Positions 12,682 through 24,632 of a stretch of DNA of 64,000 nt are shown piece by piece. Made by a program: the position numbers and the translations under genes. The notes beneath the pieces were generated by a model that had not been told where the DNA came from, ran no database searches, and worked only from the letters and a program-made list of their open reading frames with translations. The stretch lies in assembly GCF_001638985.1 (NCBI RefSeq), contig NW_017265151.1, positions 1,053,505 to 1,117,504 on the forward strand, written 5' to 3'. The number at the start of each line of letters is the position of its first letter. Positions within the stretch are counted from its first letter, which is position 1. The stretch comes from Phycomyces blakesleeanus NRRL 1555(-) (taxonomy: Eukaryota; Mucoromycota; Mucoromycetes; Mucorales; Phycomycetaceae).

Positions 12682-15600
12682 AGGGTGTTTGGTGTGTAAA
12701 TTTAGTTGAGATTGCCTGGGAAGATAGGGGATGTCCAGGACTATATGAAACCAAAAGAGTAATGGAGCTCCTGATTGTCGGATTACTTTTTTCTTTCTTT
12801 ATTTATTTTTTTAATAATATAATATATATATATATATATAAAAGAGGTAGTTGTCAGGGTGAGATGAGTCATTCGAATGAGGAATCAATATAGTCAAGAC
12901 GAGAAAATACTGGTTTTTTTGTATGTTTTTCTTTAAACATTCCACGTACAATCTAAAAGAACCTTGCGCAATGAGAGTATAGAAGAAGGCAAAAAGAAGA
13001 ATAAGAAGGAACCAAAAAAAGAAAGAAAGAAAGAGAGAGGGAGAGAGGGAGAGAAAGAGAGGGAGAGAGAGAAAGAGAGACATTTCTGGATTTGTGGAAA
13101 ACACCTGGGACCATTGCTGATGTCACCCTCTGCGCCAATAAGCCGGGTTTTCCATATCAATTTGGGAGGCTACCTAAAAAGAAAAAACAACTCGATCTGG
13201 AATCTGTAAGGAACTAGAATAGAAAGGGAAAAAAGAAAAAGGCGGCGCTGGTTAAAGTTGATCGGTGAGAATGCCTATATTATTTTTTTGCATTCGCATC
13301 TCTATTTGCATCTCTGTTTATATGTATTTGGTTTCTTCTTTTCTTCTGTGTGAATCCATAATTCATTTGAATTTATATATATATATATTTTGTGTGTGTG
13401 TGTGTGTGTATTTTATGTAATATTTTTGTACTCACAATACATTACTATAAAGAGATTTACTACTGTATATAAAAAGCCTATCAACAACAACAACAATAAA
13501 TAATTAGGCAAGTAAAAATATATGTATATATAAAATTATTTTGAATATCATTATTCAGCCCCTACTGTATATCCATATCTATTATTATTAGTATTATTAT
13601 TAAAAATAAAATATATGAAAGTTCAACCCCCACCTCCTTCCACCCCCTCCCTTTCACCCCCTCTCTCACCCCCTCTCTATTCATCTCCTTTGGATTTTTG
13701 TTGTCTAGTAGAATCAATAGATTTATTCAAATATACTTATTTATTGATCAATTAAAAATATATGTGCTAATTCGTTGAAAATTCATTGATCAATCTGTAC
13801 TTTATTATAATAATTGATAAAATAACTTTCTATAGCTTTGCCCAAAGATCATAAGCGAATGTATTATAATATAATACAAAAAAAAATAGTAAAAAAGAGT
13901 AGTAAAATGGTAATCAAAAAGAAAGATAGTAAAAAAAAAATGCCATGGAATCATAAAAATCTTCTATAGTATATTTATTTTTCCCGTCCTTTGACATAAC
14001 CCAGAAACTATAAAATGCACTATTTTCTCTCTTTTTTTTCTTTGTTGATTCACGCTCAAATCAAGATACCCTTATTTCCTTTCCAAGGGACCTTATGATG
14101 TGTAATTCATTTTTAACACATCCTTTTTGCTTTGCTATATTCTTTTTTACTCCTTAAAACTTCATTAAGAAGAGAGAATAATAATAATTATACTAAAGTC
14201 TCCTGGATATCTTGTTCATTTTCTCTTTGGTTCAAGAATAAGATAATAGAAAGATATCTGCCTGTGGTTTTTGCATAATAATTTTCCTTTTTTCTTTTCT
14301 TTTCACGTTCTTTATTCTTTCTTCTTTTATTATTATTTATTAAATCTATATTCTTTTCTTTTCTTTATTTCTATATATGTAACTCCCTTGCCTTGCCTTG
14401 CCTTGCTTTAACAAGAACATCAACTCCTTCTTATCTTATTTTATTCTATTTTATTGTATATTATTTGATTTCATTTTGACTTTCTTGACAGCAAGTCTTT
14501 TTAGAAGAAGTCTTGACGTTTCTTGTATTTGCCCTTTCCTCTCTCTCTTTTTTTTTGAAATAAAATATACTATAGTTGACTTACAATATAGACAATATAC
14601 AGATGTATATACATAATATCTTACTATATTATAGTAAGGTATTTTGTTTTGAGATCTTTGCGGGGAGTATATTAATTTCTTAGATCCTGACTTGGTCATC
14701 TGTTTAGCCCCTGTCCTGTCCTGTTCTTTCTTTTTCTTTTTCGCTTTCCCTACCAACAAGTATTTTATTTGCGCGCTATTACGCACAACCTCACTTGAAT
14801 AAATAAAAACTTTATATATACATTTATAGATATATATATATAAATGTCTACGAAAAAAAAAAGCTTTCATGGTTATCAATGTTTAATTTATTACCAGGAA
14901 AATCTTATTTTTTTATTCTTGTGTGTTGCCTAGTTACACACATTTATGTATATAATATACAATATTTATTATATTTATTGTATTTATCATTTATTTATTT
15001 ATTTGTTGCTTAGTTACACCGAAAAATAAACTAAAATAAAAATAAATGTAGCGGAGTCTAAATATTCCAAAACAATTTTTATTTTTATTTTTATTAGTTT
15101 CTAATAAAAAAGTATTCTTCTAGAAAACTCATATTTGTTGTACCAGAATAAAAAATCAACATTTATTTATATTAGTTTTATTCTAATTATTATTATTTTT
15201 ACAACATTTAATTCCTTTTCGAAAAGCAACAACAAAAGTCAATAAAAAGAATAAAAAGTCATCATTACCCTATCAACGCAAACAAATAATTATTCTCAAG
15301 CAACACGGTCAAGCGGTTGTCATAGTTATATATATATATTATTGGCACGAACATGAAGAGCTGTCTTTTCTTTTCTTTTCTTTTCTTTCTTGTGAAACAA
15401 CTACAATGAATAGATCGGCAATATATTATTGAGGCAAATATCTTTTTCTAGTATTCTATTATTCCTTTTGAATGTAAGATTAAATATGCTAATATAGATA
15501 GATAGATCTGTATACGCATTAATGTATGTATTGAGGAATTGTTTTACCGGGTGCCTTATAACTATGCAATAAATCAAACATTACAAAACGAAATAAAGAA

Positions 15601-15963
15601 AAAGAGAGGGGAGTGTGTTTATTGTGCTGTATTGTATTATATTGTATTGTATTGCAGTAAAATATCATAATATTTCCGGGCTCTAGCGGTATGCTCAACT
15701 AGTCCAAACCCACCAGTGTGGAAACCTTCTCCTATTCTAGTCCATACTAGTACAAAAATTTTTACCCATCTTATTCCTTGTCCGATCACTTGCCTTGTGT
15801 TTTCAGCATCTTTATTTTTATTTTTTATTTTTATGTGTAATAATAAACATTCTTACTTTTTTTGAAGTATTGGAGTATCAAATTTCTTTAAATAGAAATA
15901 ACATACATTTTCTATTTTACTTTATTTTATTTTATATAAATCAATATAAAGTCACCGGTAAAT

Positions 15964-15997
<34 letters not shown>

Positions 15998-16740
15998 GTC
16001 TTTTTGTGAAATGTCCACACTATAATAGTAGTACAAGCTTAGCTAGATTTGTACACATACAATATGAATTTTTCAATATCCTATCCAAGAAGCTCCTTCA
16101 AGGTTCTTTATAGATATTATGATTAGAAAACAAAGCATGTATATATCTATACATACGTACATAAACACACACACGCGCACATATACATATTAAAAATATA
16201 TACACAACAGGTGTTTCTATCCATATCGGTGTACAGGTTCATTACATATATTTAATATTTATTTATATTTATGTTTTGAACCTCGGAATTGCTCATTTTG
16301 GAAAGCTAAAAGTATAATACACACACAATTCCACTCCAGATAGACTAATAGCCAGACTAATAGTAAGGGACCCGTAACATTACTGCAAATTATACTGGGA
16401 TTATACACAAGATAATACACAAATAAATAAATACATATAGATATATTTATTTCCAAGAAAGAGTAAAAAAAAAAAAAGTTTATGGAGTATAGACTACTTT
16501 GTTTGAAACATATGTTTTGTACAAGTTTAAGTATTTTACTTGTTCATGTCAAATGTCAATCATCGTGATATTGTTTGCATATAATGTATATGCACAAACA
16601 AAAGGAGTTAGTTGAATATATATATTATATATATTATATATCTTCAAAAAGAAAGCCAAGAAATTATTTTTATACTAATATTATTAAATGTGACAAGTTT
16701 AATACACTATTAAATCAAAACATATTTTAGTTGCACATAA
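12336..16740. other. Intergenic, microsatellite-rich
   Basis: Upstream of HSF. It contains a GGCACA minisatellite (about 12617-12682), a purine-rich AG tract (13015-13080), TA and GT tracts (about 13370-13410), TTTTC runs (14280-14370, 15362-15388) and a long (TA)n tract (15967-15997). Open frames here, including 14451-14879 and the overlapping ones at 12811-13209, follow the simple-sequence composition and show no domain. No gene supported. Confidence 0.55.
12617..12682. repeat. GGCACA hexanucleotide minisatellite
   Basis: Imperfect tandem GGCACA units (about ten) interrupted by an A run and single substitutions. It lies in the presumed 5' region of the HSF gene. On the minus strand it would read as Pro-Val repeats, but no start or splice context supports translation. 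Confidence 0.8.
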
Positions 16741-16770
16741 TGTTGACGCGTTTGTTTTTGAGTCTAGGAA

Positions 16771-17060
16771 CAGAAGGAGAAAGGGAATGAAAATGAGGAG
16801 GAGGAGGAAGATTTCTTACCAGTTTTTAAAAATGTTAAATTTTGCAGGTCTAATAGTTGGCAATTATTGTTTGTTTTCCTCTCTTTTTTTTTTCAAGGAT
16901 TTATGGTATTTTGATTCAAGGCCCCAGAAACCCAACAAGAGGGGAGAAGACTTCAGATCAGGGAAAAGTGGATAAAAAGGATAATATTCATAATAATCAT
17001 AATCATAAGTACAAAAATAAAAGGGATAGTTTCAAGGAGTCTCCTAAAAATATCGTTTGT
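16771..17060 (+). pseudogene. Possible two-exon gene fragment, unrecognised
   Basis: After an AG at about 16767 an open stretch reads EQKEKGNENEEEEEDFLPVF and ends at a possible CAG|GTCTAA donor (about 16846). After TTCAAG (about 16897) a second open stretch reads IYGILIQGPRNPTRGEK and becomes His/Asn/Lys-rich. The composition differs from the surrounding T-rich DNA. There is no clear start or stop and two frames of the second part are equally readable, so this is either an eroded gene or chance. No function can be suggested. Confidence 0.2.
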
Positions 17061-17260
17061 TTTAGGATTATCTTTATTCAGAAAATAACGTGTGTATATG
17101 TGTGTGTGTATGTAACAAATCTTCGATTACTCACAGAAGAATCTCGATTACGATCTATCAATTTTTTTACACACATTCAACCACTCAAACTCTCAAACTC
17201 TCACACTCTTACTTGCACACACTTACAGGCGAAAAAAAAGGGAGGTGAGGCGCAATAGAA

Positions 17261-18441
17261 CTTGCAAGTCAACAAAAATAATAAAAATAAAAAATTTAAT
17301 GTTTTACTTTTTTGTATGTTTGTATAGTACCCAACACAGGACTTTAACAAATCTAGAGAAATTTTTCAAAACTTGATTTGTGATAGACCCTTTTTTTTCT
17401 TTTCTTTTGTGTACCATTTATATTGAACCAATACATGCTCGACAGCTCATGAAAGTTACAATCAAACTTGTTGATTTTTTTTTTGTCGGTTCAAGTTAGA
17501 GCAAGTTTGTCGGTTTTTAAGTATCCAAACTGTTTTTAAAACAGTCACACCTAAAAGAGAAGGAAATGAAAACGTTTCATCCTTCTAAGACTAATAGAAA
17601 CTCATGAGTGAAGTCAAGACATATCTATATCTACTATGTATTTGCTCATCGATAATAATATCTAAAGCCTCCAAGCTTCAATAGTATAATTACATATAAA
17701 TATGTATTATTTCTTTATTTTATTTTTAAAAAAAAAAAGGAAAAAATAATAATATTGAGAATAACCTCTTCTGGCATTAATCAGTTCTGCTTAGCATCTG
17801 TTTTTTTATACTGTCTGCCAAACATGAGGCAAACTCAGTTTTTGATGATCTGCTACTATTATTGTATGACAGCCTTTATATCATTGAAATTGATAATATC
17901 CGCTATCTTCATTGAATATACTTTTGAAAACCCACCAAACATGTTTTTTTTTGATAGGGAGGAATCGAAAATTGGGGATTTTTTTAGATGGCCAATAATT
18001 ACTTGTTCGTTAGAACAACTGACTGACATGCTAATCAGCCCATTTCTCACAGCATTTATCTATGAATCTCTGCCAAATTGGATCCATAAATTGTGATATA
18101 CAATTGAGTGCTATATTTTTTAAAGACTAATAGCTATAGCTGTTTAGAGACGATTTCAGTCTCTTATACGATGCAAATGAGAGAACGTTCAATAATACTT
18201 AACTTGACAATATTTTTATTTTCTAATCTATAAAGCTTCTATGGTACTTTCTTTAAGTTTAGACAATCCGGAATTTTTCTCTCTTTCCTTTCTTCTCACT
18301 CTCTTAATAATTTTTTTTCACATTGGACACTCATGTCAACATCGACTGTAATCTTGGTTTCACCAAAATCCGCCGAATCTATACACATGATTTAACTGCA
18401 TTTGTAATAATCAGCTCTCTGTCTCTGTCTCTCTCTCTCTT
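17261..18441. other. Intergenic, no gene supported
   Basis: AT-rich DNA. The 113-codon frame at 17755-18096 starts at a non-AUG codon and has no domain I recognise. No repeat or RNA gene seen. Confidence 0.45.
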
Positions 18442-19440
18442 TTAGTAAAACCGGGTCTTTTGATGAGAAAGTCCATTTATTGTTGGATTGGATTGTATTA
18501 ATATAATATAATATAAAACACAAAGACATTGGCTGATGATTATATATGTACAATGCTTTGGTTTGTTTAGTTCTACTGATATTCCCTTTTGAAAATATGT
18601 ATATACCTTAACACTTGTATTCAACAATGGGGTTATTTTCATCTTACTGTCTTTTATGCTTACAACAGATAACGAACAATCTACTATCCAGACTCTACTA
18701 TTTCCTGAAATGTTGTTGCTGGTATACAAATGAGAGTCGCCCAATCTTAGACAATTAAATAGGGTCATAATTCAAAGCTTTTGAATACCTAAAAAAAAGA
18801 ATCTAATATGAGTTTAAGTAAGGGGAGTAATCATGTTTGGTGTAGATGAGAAGTTTGGGGTCAATGAGGAAGTTAGATACACTGTAAATGAATTAAGGCT
18901 TCATTTCTTTTTATTATTTTCTCCCGAGAAAGCATCGGTTATATATATAATTTTAAGTACCCGAGTTTTCAGATAAGTTAATGAACTCCTTTATTATTAT
19001 TTTAGAAAAAAAAGAAAGATATATGCGCGCAAGAGCAAGTGTTTCAGAAAAGGAAAATAATCCGCAAGAACAAACAGAAGTTTGATAATGAGTTTTTACT
19101 TGACAGTCATCACTAAGCTTTAGACCCAACACTACTGTATGAGTAGAGAACGTGAAAAGCGCTTTCAAGTCTTAGAGAAAATTTTAGTTTTTGTTTGGAG
19201 GGTAGAAAATTGATAGTTGATATAAAGAGACTTTAACTAGGATAATCGTAGGCAGGGTAATTATAAGACTAAATGAATAGTTGGAGCGAGTATGTAATTT
19301 TTGATTTGCACTTCCAAAAATCACAAAACAAAAAACTTGATTGACAGTGTTTATTATGAGCTCTACTAGATCTATGCCTGGGGATGCTCTCAATTCCTCC
19401 AGAATATGAGAGTAGTTTGCCTGAATACCATTTGTACGTT
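18442..19440 (-). pseudogene. Decayed coding relic, minus strand, family unknown
   Basis: Three protein-like stretches lie one after another on the minus strand in different frames, broken by stops. At about 19290-19440 one contains ILEELRASPGIDLVELI. At 18953-19168 another contains FSTHTVVLGLKLSDDCQVK. At 18442-18768 a third contains LGDSHLYTSNNISGNSRVW. They look like eroded exons of one gene or mobile element, since ordinary T-rich intergenic DNA here does not yield such residue mixtures. Clean splice sites joining them were not found. It lies in the same neighbourhood as the Tc1/mariner remnant, so an element origin is possible. Confidence 0.25.
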
Positions 19441-20859
19441 TATATATGCATTTACGAAATGTGAATATTCATTAAAGATCGTAAGTGATGTAATTAAAAA
19501 TTGATTAACTTCACAGTATAACATCAGACTTTTGGAATCCTCAAGTTTTCGGTCTAAAAAAATGTGGTAACTTGGAAAGGAAAAGGAAAAAGGTATCGTA
19601 ACCGTAACACAAAATGTACTAAAAATTTATTTGCTTTTTTGTTTGTAATTTGAATCGGTAAAACGATGTTCCATAAGGTATCTTTATATCTCTATATTTC
19701 TCTTTTTCTCCTTTTTTTCTTCTTCTTCTTCTTCTTTTTCTTCTTCTCCTTCTATTTAGCGGAGATATTATTATTTATATAGATACATAAAATGTAATAA
19801 AAGTAATAAAAAAAAAAACTAAAAATAATACTAATTTGCGTATTTAAATATAGACTCAGTTTTATTCGCAGCATAATTCTAAATGGTAGAATCTGATTTG
19901 ATTTGATATGATTTTTGCTGCTAAAAATGCCATACAAAAATATATAAAATAAAAACATAAAAATGTAAACGCAAATACCCACAAAATTACAAAAGCAAAT
20001 GGTCAATTCTCACAGGATTGTTTCCTTTCAGTTTATAGATATGTCCGTTTAGATTTTTACGTTTTGGAGGTCTAAAACTAATCTATATACTGTATTTTAA
20101 AAATAAAGTCTTGTAACGCAAAATCAAAAGCAAAGCAGAACAATACATTATTAATGAATTTTCGGTACACATCTTACTTCCCACCCCTAAAAGATATGTA
20201 GAGACCTATATAGCTCTGTACTTCTTTTTTTTTTCCTTCTTCCAAAAGAGTCCCTAATTGGACTGTACCTTACTACTATTTCTTTTCTTCTCCATTTCTA
20301 AAAACACGCACCTATAGACGGTAGCTATACAGTGTAGCTCGTAAATTCTATTCGAGCTATAGGGATAGTCAAACTAATAGACAATAGCGTCTACAAATAC
20401 TACAATGAACCAAAACCAAAGAGGTGTTTACCAACCAAACTGTCAAGGGCGTTATGGAAAAATGGGAAAATGATTTTGCATGTAAAGTATTTTGGAATAT
20501 ATCATTGTACTTTTATGCTTTGATGAAAGCATGACCGAAAAAAAACGGAGGAAGATACCTTGAAAAAAGTCGCAAATAAGTCCCAACCGACCTAATTCAC
20601 TTACTCCTAAGCATGAGCATGAAAAGCGCATTCAACAGATAGTGAAAACAAAAAAAAAGTCTCATAACTTTGTGCCAAAAACCTCATTGATTCTCTGACA
20701 TCGTAGTTTGATGGCTTTAAGATCCCAAAATTTCAAATGAACCACCAATTGAGAAATGAAATACTCATTTCAATCAATAAGTCAACCTTCAACCGTAAGG
20801 GAAGAAACTCTGGTGATAATCTGCAAACGAGATATAGAGGGGCTCATGAAGAAGGAAGA
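19441..20859. other. Intergenic, possible 5' part of a decayed transposon
   Basis: Non-coding DNA with a TTC-rich run (about 19720-19750). From about 20400 the composition becomes less T-rich and may be the mutated 5' half of the Tc1/mariner remnant that follows, but no helix-turn-helix motif could be read. Confidence 0.35.
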
Positions 20860-21840
20860 ATAGGGTTTGGATTACACTAAGATCTGGATTTTTACCGATA
20901 AGGCTGGATTTAACATCAACACGAGAAAATCAATTGGGTTAGATGAGCTGTTAGGAGCACCTATCCCAGTAGAAATTTTTTTAAAAAAAAGTTCTCCATC
21001 CCAGATCATTATCAGTACTATGCATTGCTCTAGTGTTATATATGCTATTATGAAAAAAGCCAGCACTTAAAAAGGAAAAGGTAAAAAAAAAAAACAACTC
21101 AAACACCGGTCGGCAAAACCTAAAAGAAATAAAGAAAGAAAGTTTGTAGGAGGTAGAAAGCAAAGATCGGGCGACATTATTATTGAAGACCCAAACATAG
21201 AGTACTAATGTCGAGGAGAGTACTACCATCGAGAAGGGAAAATCAATAGAAAAGGGTACAACTACTGCTCATTTTGTAAAATTCATGAACGGGCTTCTTA
21301 ATAGTATAGGCATGAACACGGACAAAAGTCTTATATATATAGTTCTTGGCTATTACAAAGCTGAATTAGCATAGGCGACTCCAAAACGTTGCAGGTTTGT
21401 CCTAATGTCTATTAAAACTATCAAAATCCCCAAGATGGTTTCTTCATCTGGTTTCCAGAGTCATGGTAAGAAGTCATAAACCCTGGTTTTACTGTGCTTA
21501 TATCATACTACATTTTTATACTTAGATTCTAATATTTTCTTTTTCTTTTTAAGGTTATATCGCAAAGTTTATATGACCTAAAAAACACCTGGGACTTCAT
21601 TTTACATCATGACTAAAATATATGGAATTATCTTTCCAAAGCATATTCAAGAATTGGATCCATTTGTAAGGAAAAACATTGAGCCAATAGTCTCTTTATA
21701 CAAAGTATTTTGGATGAACTGCAAATCAAGACAACATGGAAATTAACTAAAAGAGTCAGAATCTCCTGCATTTGATATAGCTACCATTCAAAGTAGCAAA
21801 GTATGAAGAATTGGTACATGAATCATTTAAGGAAGTGTAC
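20860..21840 (+). mobile_element. Degenerate Tc1/mariner (IS630-type) transposase remnant
   Basis: Three collinear segments match DDE-superfamily landmarks. At about 20880-21060, IWIFTDKAGFNINTRKSIG corresponds to the first catalytic Asp strand (usual form F-x-DEAGFN). At about 21270-21450, FVKFMNGLLNSIGMNTDKSL then IYIVLGYYKAEL corresponds to the second catalytic strand (usual YIVMDNA); its Asp is lost. At about 21690-21840, NIEPIVSLYKVFWMNC corresponds to the NPIE-x-FW region, followed by the C-terminal RI-x-HESF tail. Many stops and frame changes interrupt the reading, and the segment between the second and third parts holds extra sequence. The element is dead. Its family assignment is by motif order, not alignment. 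Confidence 0.6.
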
Positions 21841-24047
21841 TTTCAAGTATTACTAAGCTGCTATATTTCTTCTTTAATTTACTACCAGTCATTATCTGTT
21901 CATTCTTATTGTAACTGACGGACAATATTTCTTTCTTTTTAACTATTTTAGCTAGTTATTATGTGTATGTATGTAGCTATTGTTCCAAGAATGTTAATAT
22001 TAATTAGATACACCGAGACTGCAGGGAATAAATCCGTGAGTTAAAACCAAAGTATTAGAGAGGTGTCTTCGAGCCTGAATTGCAAGCGTTTGCAAATTTG
22101 TATTTTACGCGGCGAATTAAATTCCAATATTTGTTTTGCAAATTTCATGGTGGAGGCCATTTAGTGAGCATTTGAAGCCAAAAATTAGGGAATCCCTAAT
22201 TTTTGGCTTCAAATGCTCACTAAATTTCTAGTAAAAATTGAGCTTATTTTTCTCACTTAAAAACAAAATATATGATAGCCAGGAGCCTCTTATTTACACT
22301 TACTTAATAGAATAGGCCTCTGAAAGTCAAGTTTATTAAGGTCTATTTGCTCTAAATCTCTTAGTATTAATGTTTTCAACGTATAAATCTTCATAACTGT
22401 GTCTGAGTTTTTAATATCTTTGATTGAGTTTTACAGATAATTATTTTTTAGCCGTCTTGGGATTATCATAACTTGGCACCTTCTCTATTATCAAAAGTCA
22501 TATAGTACTCTAGTGATTTTTACAGTCTTATTGATATAAGTGTGGCTAGATTTAATAAATCTGATTTAAAATTATTGCTATTTCTGGGAGTGTCGCAGGC
22601 GCTACCAAAAAAATGAAAAATAGACTTTTGACGCATAATTTGATCGCTTTAAAAGATAATATGCATGATCATAATATTAAAAATATAGAATATATATTAT
22701 AAGGCTTAAGAGGTACGCCTTTATCTGTTATATGAGCTATTCACATGAAGTGTCTTTGCAGATAGCCCAAGATCTTGTCTTTTTTTTTTTAGTGCCGAAT
22801 AATGTACTTTTTTGAAGGAAAATTGACAGAAAATAAATAGGTGATATCTCACAGAAATTTCAATTTTCCATGACATGATTCTTAGATGTCGCTTTAATTT
22901 CCAAGTTCTTGTTTAATGCTCTACTAAAATAGTATTTAATCGCAGAAGTTCTGTGAGAAATATCTCCAATCTTTCATTAAAATTAAAAAGTTAGATTTAT
23001 TCTCCAACTAAATATTGGGTGCTTTTAAACACATATTATAACATTTGAGATCCTGGTATAGACTGTCAAGGTCATGAAATAATCAATCATAGTTACCATC
23101 ATTTTTGGCTATATCCTTTATAAACAATGCAGAAAAATATGTCTATAATAATGGTGCTAATAAAACCAGTAAAAACAAAGATTTTTTTATTAAGTATATG
23201 GTATATTATAATTTGCCATTGGAAGTAGTGTTAGTGTTGTGAATAGCCTTTTTTATAGAGAGAGAAATGCATTACTACTGTTATCCTCTTTCAAACAACA
23301 TTTTTTGTACATCTTTGGATTATTAAATATATTTTTCGCTTTTATTCAGATTTTATCATGGGGTATACAGTGTTGCCAATTCTTTAGGAAAATGTCTGAC
23401 AAAAGACCGGTTCATTACAATGCGACCCACACTCTTCAAGATAAAGAAACATATTTATCATTCTCCATACTTTAATATATCATCTTGGTATATTCTGGTA
23501 GAGGTACCTATGTAGGCACACACACACAGGAAAAGAGAGATAGAGATAGACGGAAAGAGCCTGCATGTGTGTATGCGTGTATGCGTGTATATTTGTGTGT
23601 TGGTGTGACAAAGAGCTAAACCTGGTCTTGTTCCATCAATGATCCTGATTCTTTAACTTAATGGAAGGATATCCAAGTAGTCCTGATTATATATTGAAAG
23701 CACGTTTTGTCAATGAACGTTATCTTTTGGTATTTTCCAAATATTACTCTTTCTCTTTCCCGATCAAGTCCTCTTCCTTTCTTTGTTGTTGTTGCTGTTG
23801 TTTCTGTCGTTGTTGTTGGATACCTATTTCACCCTCAATATTTGCCTCTTTCTTTATCTTGTGCCTATGATCTTGATCTTGTTTTGGCTATTATTATTAA
23901 TATTATTAATATTATTATTGTTCACATAAACATCTATTTTGTTGGCTAATATTCACTTGAGGTGATCCATACATTATTATTATTATCACTGTTATTATTA
24001 TTATTATTATTATTTTGGTTCAAGTTCGGAAGCAACCGTAATTTCCC
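21841..24047. other. Intergenic with inverted repeats
   Basis: No gene supported. It holds the 67-bp palindrome (22159-22225), an imperfect inverted repeat of about 17 bp (22841-22857 against about 22949-22967), CA and TG microsatellites (about 23516-23600) and ATT triplet runs (23970-24015). The frames at 23239-23475 and 23661-23949 have ATG starts but no recognisable domain and end in low-complexity sequence. Confidence 0.45.
22159..22225. repeat. Near-perfect 33-bp-arm palindrome (TA-flanked)
   Basis: Left arm 22159-22191 and right arm 22193-22225 are exact reverse complements, with a single A (22192) between them. The arms contain GTGAGCATTTGAAGCC. The dinucleotide TA flanks GTGAGC on the left and GCTCAC on the right, which is the target-site signature of Tc1/mariner insertion. 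It could therefore be two terminal repeats joined with no interior, that is, a minimal MITE, lying 300 bp beyond a Tc1/mariner remnant. Confidence 0.85.
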
Positions 24048-24632
24048 TTAGCCTTCGTTATTACTTGTATCCGGAGTTGTTGATCTTCGGATGTCACTGC
24101 GTTGGTCAAATGAATATCTCCAGTTGTTGATATCATGTGTTGTCAATTTGTTTCCAGGAGCACGTTCGTCATTGAGCAGATCTTGGATTTTCATAGTCTT
24201 TGCGTTTTCTTTAAATAGTCTTTCGGTGAGGGTGATGTCTTCTTTGGTGAGCTTGGCCATTCGGCCCTCGTGAAGTGCCGACAGCTCTTTTGGAGACAAA
24301 GGGTGGTTGTGATATTCTTCTTTCTCGTGAAGGCTTCTCAAAAGATAGTACTTTTGATCCTTCTTTCTAAAAGAAAATCTCAGCAAGTACGGACAGCCAA
24401 CCCGGCGAGTCTCGGTGGATCGTTTAACGTTCTCGCCCCCATCACGCCTTCCTCTGTATGTGCCTCCCTTGGCGCACTTGAGATGTAGAATGGGAATCTG
24501 ACTTCTGGCAGTGACAAGAACAAAATTGTTTTCAATGGCATATGTTTTCATTACATCAACAACCTCATCTTTGTCCTTCATTCCGTCTTTTGGAAATGCG
24601 GACGAGGCACTCACAGCTGGATAAAACTTCAT
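24048..24632 (-). CDS. FAR1-type zinc-cluster DNA-binding protein (194 aa)
   Basis: Single-exon frame of 194 residues with ATG at 24632 and TAA. Residues about 18-105 look like a FAR1/WRKY-GCM1-type zinc domain as found at the N-terminus of MULE transposases. The landmarks are VMKTYAIENNFVLVTARSQ, then LHLKCAKGGTYRGRR, then RRVGCPYLLRFSF, and HNHPLS, giving Cys-Cys-His-His ligands in the expected order. The remaining 85 residues are charged and end in a Ser/Thr-rich tail. No transposase core follows, so it is either a host gene made from the DNA-binding part of a transposase or a truncated element. The frame is intact. A nuclear DNA-binding role is inferred from the domain only. Confidence 0.6.
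   Translation of the reverse strand: MKFYPAVSASSAFPKDGMKDKDEVVDVMKTYAIENNFVLVTARSQIPILHLKCAKGGTYRGRRDGGENVKRSTETRRVGCPYLLRFSFRKKDQKYYLLRSLHEKEEYHNHPLSPKELSALHEGRMAKLTKEDITLTERLFKENAKTMKIQDLLNDERAPGNKLTTHDINNWRYSFDQRSDIRRSTTPDTSNNEG

Noticed and set aside
12811..13209. Overlapping ORFs on both strands with Ser/Leu or Lys/Glu/Arg runs
   Set aside because: They arise from the purine-rich GA tract at 13015-13080. The segment may be 5' leader of HSF but no coding exon is supported.
14451..14879. 142-codon minus-strand ORF
   Set aside because: Lys/Tyr/Ile-rich from simple sequence (TTTTC and TA runs), no domain, no conserved-looking stretch.
22841..22970. Imperfect inverted repeat around 22841 and 22950 as a MITE
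   Set aside because: The arms match only partly, there is no clear target duplication, and one pair in AT-rich DNA is not enough.
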